Source of the DNA: Nitrospira sp.
GTDB lineage: Bacteria > Nitrospirota > Nitrospiria > Nitrospirales > Nitrospiraceae
DNA length: 64,000 nucleotides
Assembly: GCA_005116745.1 (NCBI GenBank)
Contig: SWDS01000009.1
Location: 187,509-251,508, forward strand
Direction: 5' to 3'
Shown: one piece after another, positions 59,878 to 64,000 of the stretch
Numbering within the stretch: position 1 is the first letter of the stretch
Layout of the letters: each line of letters opens with the position of its first letter
Notes under the pieces: model-generated
What the model was told of the DNA's origin: nothing
Databases searched by the model: none
What the model saw: the letters and a program-made list of their open reading frames with translations, nothing else
Translations under genes and position numbers: made by a program

Positions 59878-62046
59878 TCACCATGTCGTCGGTGGCCGCG
59901 CCGTGGCGGCGCGGTACATCAGACCAACATAGTCCTTCAGCATGCGCGTGGTACAGAACTGGGGCGCGATGGTACGGATACATTCCTTGACCATCTGGAG
60001 CCAGCCTCGAGGGATCCCGTCACGATCACGCTGATAGAACAGCGGCACAGCCTCTTGTTCCAATACGCGATAGAGCTGTTCGGCATCATGATCATCCTGC
60101 GCCTTCGTGTCGGCCTGTTCGCTGAGTGGCTGGATGCCCCACCCGTTGGCTCCATTATATCCTTCCACCCACCAGCCATCGACGACGCTGAGATTCAACA
60201 CGCCGTTCAGGGCGGCTTTCATGCCGCTGGTGCCGCTGGCTTCCATCGGAAAGCGTGGGGTGTTCAACCAAATGTCGACGCCCTGGACAAGATATTTCGC
60301 CATATGCATCTCGTAGTTTTCCAAGAACGCAACGCGACCGCCTAGCTTGTGGTCATGGCAGAAGTTCAGTACTTCGTGAATGAAGTATCGCCCCGGTTCA
60401 TCGGCCGGGTGGGCCTTTCCGGCGAAGATGAGTTGGACCGGCCGCCAGCGGTCTTGGAGGAGTGCTTTCAGTCGTTCCAGGTCTCGAAAGAGCAAGGTGG
60501 CCCGTTTGTACGTCGCAAACCGCCTGGCAAAGCCAATGGTCAAAGCCTCGGGATCCAGGAGTGTGCCGCGTGTGAGTACTTGAGACGGCTGAAGATGTCC
60601 ATGCATCCAGCCACCTCGAGCTCGTTCACGGATAAACCCCATCAGTTTCCGCTTCATCGCTTGTCGGGCCGCCCACAGCTCGTGGTCGGGAACGTCCATC
60701 ACCCGCTGCCACATGGCTGGATCATCGCAGGTATCGGTCCAGGTTGGGCTGAGCGACTTGCTGTAGAGATGGTGTAGCTCCGGCGAGACCCACGTTGGCG
60801 CATGAATGCCGTTGGTCACGCTGCGGATGGGGACTTGGTCGGCCGGCAACCCCGGCCAGAAGTGTTGCCACATCTCTCGTGAGACGCGGCCATGTTCGCG
60901 GCTGACGCCGTTGACGTGGGCCGACAGGCGCATGACTAGCGCCGTCATATTAAAGCCGTGTCCGTGCGACTCGGGAGTTTCTCCAAGGCGGAGGAACTCG
61001 TCACGCGAGAGGCTCAGTTGTTCCCAATAACCGGCAAAGTATCGATCCATCAGATGGTGCGGGAAGACATCGTGCCCGGCCGGTACAGGGGTGTGCGTGG
61101 TGAAGACGGTGCTCTGACGGACCAGCTCGCAGGCTTCGGCATGGGACGACCCCTTTTGAACAAACTCACGTACCCGCTCCAAGGTGAGGAAGGCCGAGTG
61201 CCCTTCGTTGGCATGCCAGATCGATGGCGAGATATTGAGCGCGCGTAACATGCGCACGCCGCCGATCCCCAATAAGATCTCCTGACAGAGGCGCATTTCT
61301 TGGTCCCCACCGTAGAGACGGGCGGAGAGGGCCCGATCCTCCGGGCTGTTTTCCGGCACGTCCGTATCGATGAGAAAGAGCGAGATTCTCCCCACCAGCA
61401 CTTTCCAGACAGTCGCGGTCACCCGGCGGCCGCCCATCTCGACGGCAAACCGGCACGGCTCTCCCGACGGAGTCAGGGCCAGATGAACCGGAGATTCGTC
61501 GCGGTTGAACGGGGCATAGGCCGCCTCTTGCCACCCTTCTGGCGTGATTCGCTGGCGGAAATATCCCTGCGGGTACATGAATCCGATTCCGACGAATGAC
61601 AAGCCAATGTCGCTCGCCTCCTTACAATGGTCTCCGGCCAAGATTCCGAGACCACCGCTATAAATGGGTACGGAGGCATGCAATCCAAATTCGGCCGAGA
61701 AGTACGCAATCGTCGACTTCGTCAGATTAGTATGGTGTGTCCCGACCCAACTTTTCTTGTTGGCCAGATATTCGTCAAACAGGCGGAACACTGCCGAGTA
61801 TTGGCGGAGAAACGACGGGTCTTCGGCCAAGTGCGTGAACCGGTCTGGACTGACATCGGACAGAAGCTTGACCGGATTATGGTGCGTGAGAAACCACAGA
61901 GTCGGATCGATCACCTCGAACAGTTGGCGAGCTTCCAACGTCCAGCTCCACCAGAGATTTTGTGCTAGCTCGGGTAGACGATTGAGGGTTTGCGGGAGAG
62001 AGCTGTTTACCGCGTTAGAAGAATCCACAAGCACTCCTTTGGTCAA
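59878..62046 (-). CDS. glgP: Alpha-glucan (glycogen) phosphorylase, GlgP2-type
   Basis: This 722-aa protein has an N-terminal DUF3417 segment (LPELAQNLWWSWTLEARQLF). The GT35 catalytic core follows (YFSAEFGLHASVPIYSGGLGILAGDH, WHANEGHSAFLTLER, RSVTNGIHAPTW, GFARRFATYKRATLL). The PLP lysine is in PMEASGTSGMKAALNGVLN. It releases glucose-1-phosphate from glycogen or maltodextrin. The length, about 100 aa below E. coli GlgP, fits the shorter DUF3417-containing class. No other glg genes are near. Confidence 0.93.
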   Translation of the reverse strand: MTKGVLVDSSNAVNSSLPQTLNRLPELAQNLWWSWTLEARQLFEVIDPTLWFLTHHNPVKLLSDVSPDRFTHLAEDPSFLRQYSAVFRLFDEYLANKKSWVGTHHTNLTKSTIAYFSAEFGLHASVPIYSGGLGILAGDHCKEASDIGLSFVGIGFMYPQGYFRQRITPEGWQEAAYAPFNRDESPVHLALTPSGEPCRFAVEMGGRRVTATVWKVLVGRISLFLIDTDVPENSPEDRALSARLYGGDQEMRLCQEILLGIGGVRMLRALNISPSIWHANEGHSAFLTLERVREFVQKGSSHAEACELVRQSTVFTTHTPVPAGHDVFPHHLMDRYFAGYWEQLSLSRDEFLRLGETPESHGHGFNMTALVMRLSAHVNGVSREHGRVSREMWQHFWPGLPADQVPIRSVTNGIHAPTWVSPELHHLYSKSLSPTWTDTCDDPAMWQRVMDVPDHELWAARQAMKRKLMGFIRERARGGWMHGHLQPSQVLTRGTLLDPEALTIGFARRFATYKRATLLFRDLERLKALLQDRWRPVQLIFAGKAHPADEPGRYFIHEVLNFCHDHKLGGRVAFLENYEMHMAKYLVQGVDIWLNTPRFPMEASGTSGMKAALNGVLNLSVVDGWWVEGYNGANGWGIQPLSEQADTKAQDDHDAEQLYRVLEQEAVPLFYQRDRDGIPRGWLQMVKECIRTIAPQFCTTRMLKDYVGLMYRAATARPPTTW

Positions 62047-62093
62047 GATCAGGTAATCAGGATCGGCTCATGACGGGCGATCACCGGTTGCGA

Positions 62094-62930
62094 TCAGGCG
62101 TGCCCAGCCTTATGCCACGAGGCCCAGTCTTTGGAGAATGCCACGGCGGCATAACGTTCGCCAAGGATTTTTGCAACCCGGTTCAGGAGTTTAGAGAGTT
62201 GCTGCAGCTCGGATGTGGTGAGGTCCTCACGGAACCGGGGGTGGAGTCCCCACCGGGTCTCCACTTCTTCGCCCGACACGCTCGACATCAAACTGACCAG
62301 CTTGATCTCCTGGCCGGTCGACTTATTCTGTTCCGTCGATATCTCGACAGCTGGAAGCACAATCTGCGACGGTTCCTGAGAGGGAGGAGCTTGTCCTTGC
62401 AGGACTGCGCTGAGCGCCGGCACGACCGCGCTGGCGCAGAGCGTCGCCGCGGAACTGAGCCGCGCGTTGCCGGCTGCGCCGAGGCCCTCGGCGACTTTGT
62501 CGCCGAAGTCGCGGAACATCTCGTTCTTCGTCTTGGAGTCTTCGGTGATCAGGAACTTGTAGTGCTCGTACGCCTGCCGACTCTCCGATACGGTCGTGCC
62601 GATGGTCATGACGATTTCCATCTGATCCGCATTGTTCCCGAACGCTGGTTCCAGCGCACGTTTTAGCTGTTGGGTGACGGCATCTTCCAGCCCGTTCATG
62701 AACTCCAACTGGTCTTTCAACGGGATGTGCAGGGCCACCAGCCGGTCCGTGAGATTGAACATAATCTTGAGGAATTCGAGGTAGATGCCCCACTCCTCTT
62801 GCCGCTTGAGCTTGAGCGCCTGCTCAGGCGCCGTGCGCTTCATCATCGTGACCGACTCGCCTGATACGGCGAGCATCAGTTCAGCCAGCTGGCGAAGTTG
62901 GTCTTGGTATGCAGTATTAGCGGTGGCCAT
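62094..62930 (-). CDS. Hypothetical cytoplasmic helical protein
   Basis: This 278-aa protein is taken from the ATG at 62930; the upstream TTG at 62942 is less likely. The first ~150 residues are amphipathic helices (EFLKIMFNLTDRLVALHIPLKDQLEFMNGLEDAV). A short Ala-rich linker follows, then a C-terminal part (SELQQLSKLLNRVAKILGERYAAVAFSKDW). No signal peptide or membrane segment is clear, and no family is recognised. It lies 47 bp upstream of glgP on the same strand. Confidence 0.5.
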   Translation of the reverse strand: MATANTAYQDQLRQLAELMLAVSGESVTMMKRTAPEQALKLKRQEEWGIYLEFLKIMFNLTDRLVALHIPLKDQLEFMNGLEDAVTQQLKRALEPAFGNNADQMEIVMTIGTTVSESRQAYEHYKFLITEDSKTKNEMFRDFGDKVAEGLGAAGNARLSSAATLCASAVVPALSAVLQGQAPPSQEPSQIVLPAVEISTEQNKSTGQEIKLVSLMSSVSGEEVETRWGLHPRFREDLTTSELQQLSKLLNRVAKILGERYAAVAFSKDWASWHKAGHA

Positions 62931-63143
62931 AGGTTTGCTCAAGAGCAGGGGGGATTATAGCGGAGACGAGAGTGGTATTTAAAGCGAGGAAGGAATGGAT
63001 GAGCTACCAGGGTGTGAACGGTACAGGCTGTGAAGCTCCTGTAAGATCGCTTTTTGCCTTTTTAACTGGCACACATCCATCTGTGTTGCCCTTGCTCACC
63101 CCATCCGATAGAGTGAGCCCTGCGGAATCAGAGGGCTCTCCAA

Positions 63144-63671
63144 ATGGAATTCAGCTCAGTGCGAAATGCGGAGTCGGAGCCTCGGGTTCAGGTCTTGCCG
63201 CGTGATGAGGCGCGCGAGCATCTGATCACCATTGCGGACATGCTCGCCAAGGTGATGGATACCACGATCAGGATTCCCGGTACGTCGTGGCATATCGGGT
63301 TGGATCCGTTGCTCGGACTGATTCCCGGCATCGGTGATGTTCTGGCCAATCTCATCGGCACGGTGATTCTCGGGCTGGCGACGCGCTTGCAACTTCCTCG
63401 GATTGTCCTGGCCCGCATGAGTCTCAATCTGCTCATCAACGGGACGATTGGGGCAGTGCCAATTGCCGGAGATCTGTTCTCAATCTGGTTTAAGAGTCAC
63501 ACGAGAAATGCTGCACTGCTTCGTGAAGCCGCCATGAAGCTGGATCGCGAAACCCATGCTGATTGGTTTTATGTGGCCGGTATCATCGGGGGCACGGTGG
63601 TGCTCTTGCTAGCAACTATTGCCTTTGTCGTGTGGTTGACCTTTAACATTTGGGCAATGGTCGCTGGATAG
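63144..63671 (+). CDS. DUF4112-domain membrane protein
   Basis: This 175-aa protein reads MDTTIRIPGTSWHIGLDPLLGLIPGIGDVLANLIG, then LPRIVLARMSLNLLINGTIGAVPIAGDLFSIWFKS, and a C-terminal transmembrane helix (VAGIIGGTVVLLLATIAFVVWL). This is the DUF4112 pattern with its two GLxPGxGD-like turns. Function is unknown. The start is the ATG at 63144. Confidence 0.85.
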   Translation: MEFSSVRNAESEPRVQVLPRDEAREHLITIADMLAKVMDTTIRIPGTSWHIGLDPLLGLIPGIGDVLANLIGTVILGLATRLQLPRIVLARMSLNLLINGTIGAVPIAGDLFSIWFKSHTRNAALLREAAMKLDRETHADWFYVAGIIGGTVVLLLATIAFVVWLTFNIWAMVAG

Positions 63672-63749
63672 GAAAGGGAAGTCGAGTGTGGTATACAACG
63701 ACCTTTTCTGAATAACGAAAATTAGCGGCTACTCTCTTCGAATACCTTC

Positions 63750-64000
63750 ATGGAACGAGACGTCAAAACCTATGTACTGAAGCGACCTACTGAGGACGCC
63801 GTGCCGCGCAAGTTGTCGATCGACTACGCAGCGGCGCTGAATTCTCAGCAGCTGGCTGCGGTGACGGCGGGTGATGGGCCGTCGTTAGTCATTGCGGGAG
63901 CTGGGAGTGGCAAGACGCGCACGCTGGTCTATCGCGTCGCGTATCTGATCGACTCCGGCGTGGATCCGTCGAACATTCTCTTGCTGACGTTCACGCGCAA
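63750..64000 (+). CDS. UvrD/PcrA-like DNA helicase, 3' truncated by window edge
   Basis: The ATG at 63750 opens a frame running off the window end, with 83 residues visible. [37 protein letters not shown] is the Q-motif/Walker A region of superfamily 1A helicases. [11 protein letters not shown] is motif Ia. These enzymes unwind DNA in repair and replication restart. The N-terminal 30 residues ([20 protein letters not shown]) are an extension. Assignment to PcrA or UvrD needs the remainder. Confidence 0.88.
   Translation, partial: MERDVKTYVLKRPTEDAVPRKLSIDYAAALNSQQLAAVTAGDGPSLVIAGAGSGKTRTLVYRVAYLIDSGVDPSNILLLTFTR

Overview
The window is about 58-60% GC by eye, densely coded, and looks like chromosomal DNA of a Gram-negative, probably Nitrospira-like (Nitrospirota) bacterium. 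This rests on gene style and combination: a DUF3365 c-heme protein, a TusA/DsrE sulfur-carrier cluster, repeated cadherin-like lipoproteins, DUF4112 and a Gld-type ABC operon. It is an inference, because no 16S or other decisive marker is present.

Layout. 1-5.2 kb: the end of an AddB-like nuclease, AddA helicase-nuclease and a small metallopeptidase, then a 123-bp palindromic repeat. 5.3-9.4 kb: lgt, a YtxH gene with a likely sigma-54 promoter, and a three-gene minus-strand set (outer-membrane barrel, solute-binding lipoprotein, periplasmic heme protein). 9.6-14.3 kb: tRNA-Leu(UAA) followed by small hypothetical genes, a RelE/ParE module with an overlooked 59-aa antitoxin, a dead YgiT-type zinc-finger gene and HicAB. 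14.3-29.7 kb: polA, a PGPGW protein, DsrE, nth, rpsU, ftcD, TusA plus DsrE-like, a Rieske oxygenase, a secreted Lon-type protease domain, a Kef-type antiporter, a sugar-nucleotide epimerase, a large MBL-fold protein and a VOC protein. 29.7-33.1 kb: hemD, then a toxin-antitoxin graveyard (PIN remnant, IS30 with an in-frame stop, CopG-type antitoxin remnant) beside an MNT/HEPN pair. 33.2-39.7 kb: Zn alcohol dehydrogenase, YceI, tdh-kbl, rplI, glyA and nrdR. 39.8-41.6 kb: a two-component system whose kinase carries an N-terminal Rossmann domain. 41.7-50.6 kb: five paralogous lipoproteins built from 23 tandem cadherin-like beta-sandwich domains. 50.8-55.7 kb: a Gld-like ABC exporter operon with DUF4340 and a second copy of the palindromic repeat inside it. 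55.8-64 kb: RlpA, HEAT-repeat proteins, glycogen phosphorylase, DUF4112 and the start of a UvrD/PcrA helicase.

Functional links. AddAB and UvrD serve recombination and repair. tdh-kbl converts threonine to glycine, and glyA links glycine, serine and one-carbon folate; ftcD also feeds folate. The TusA/DsrE genes suggest protein-bound sulfur trafficking. The lipoprotein array is the most unusual part: all five genes share a signal-peptide and post-cysteine motif, the same leader box 76-82 bp upstream of the start, and signs of domain shuffling. This suggests a recombining, co-regulated surface repertoire lying next to a possibly nucleotide-sensing two-component system.
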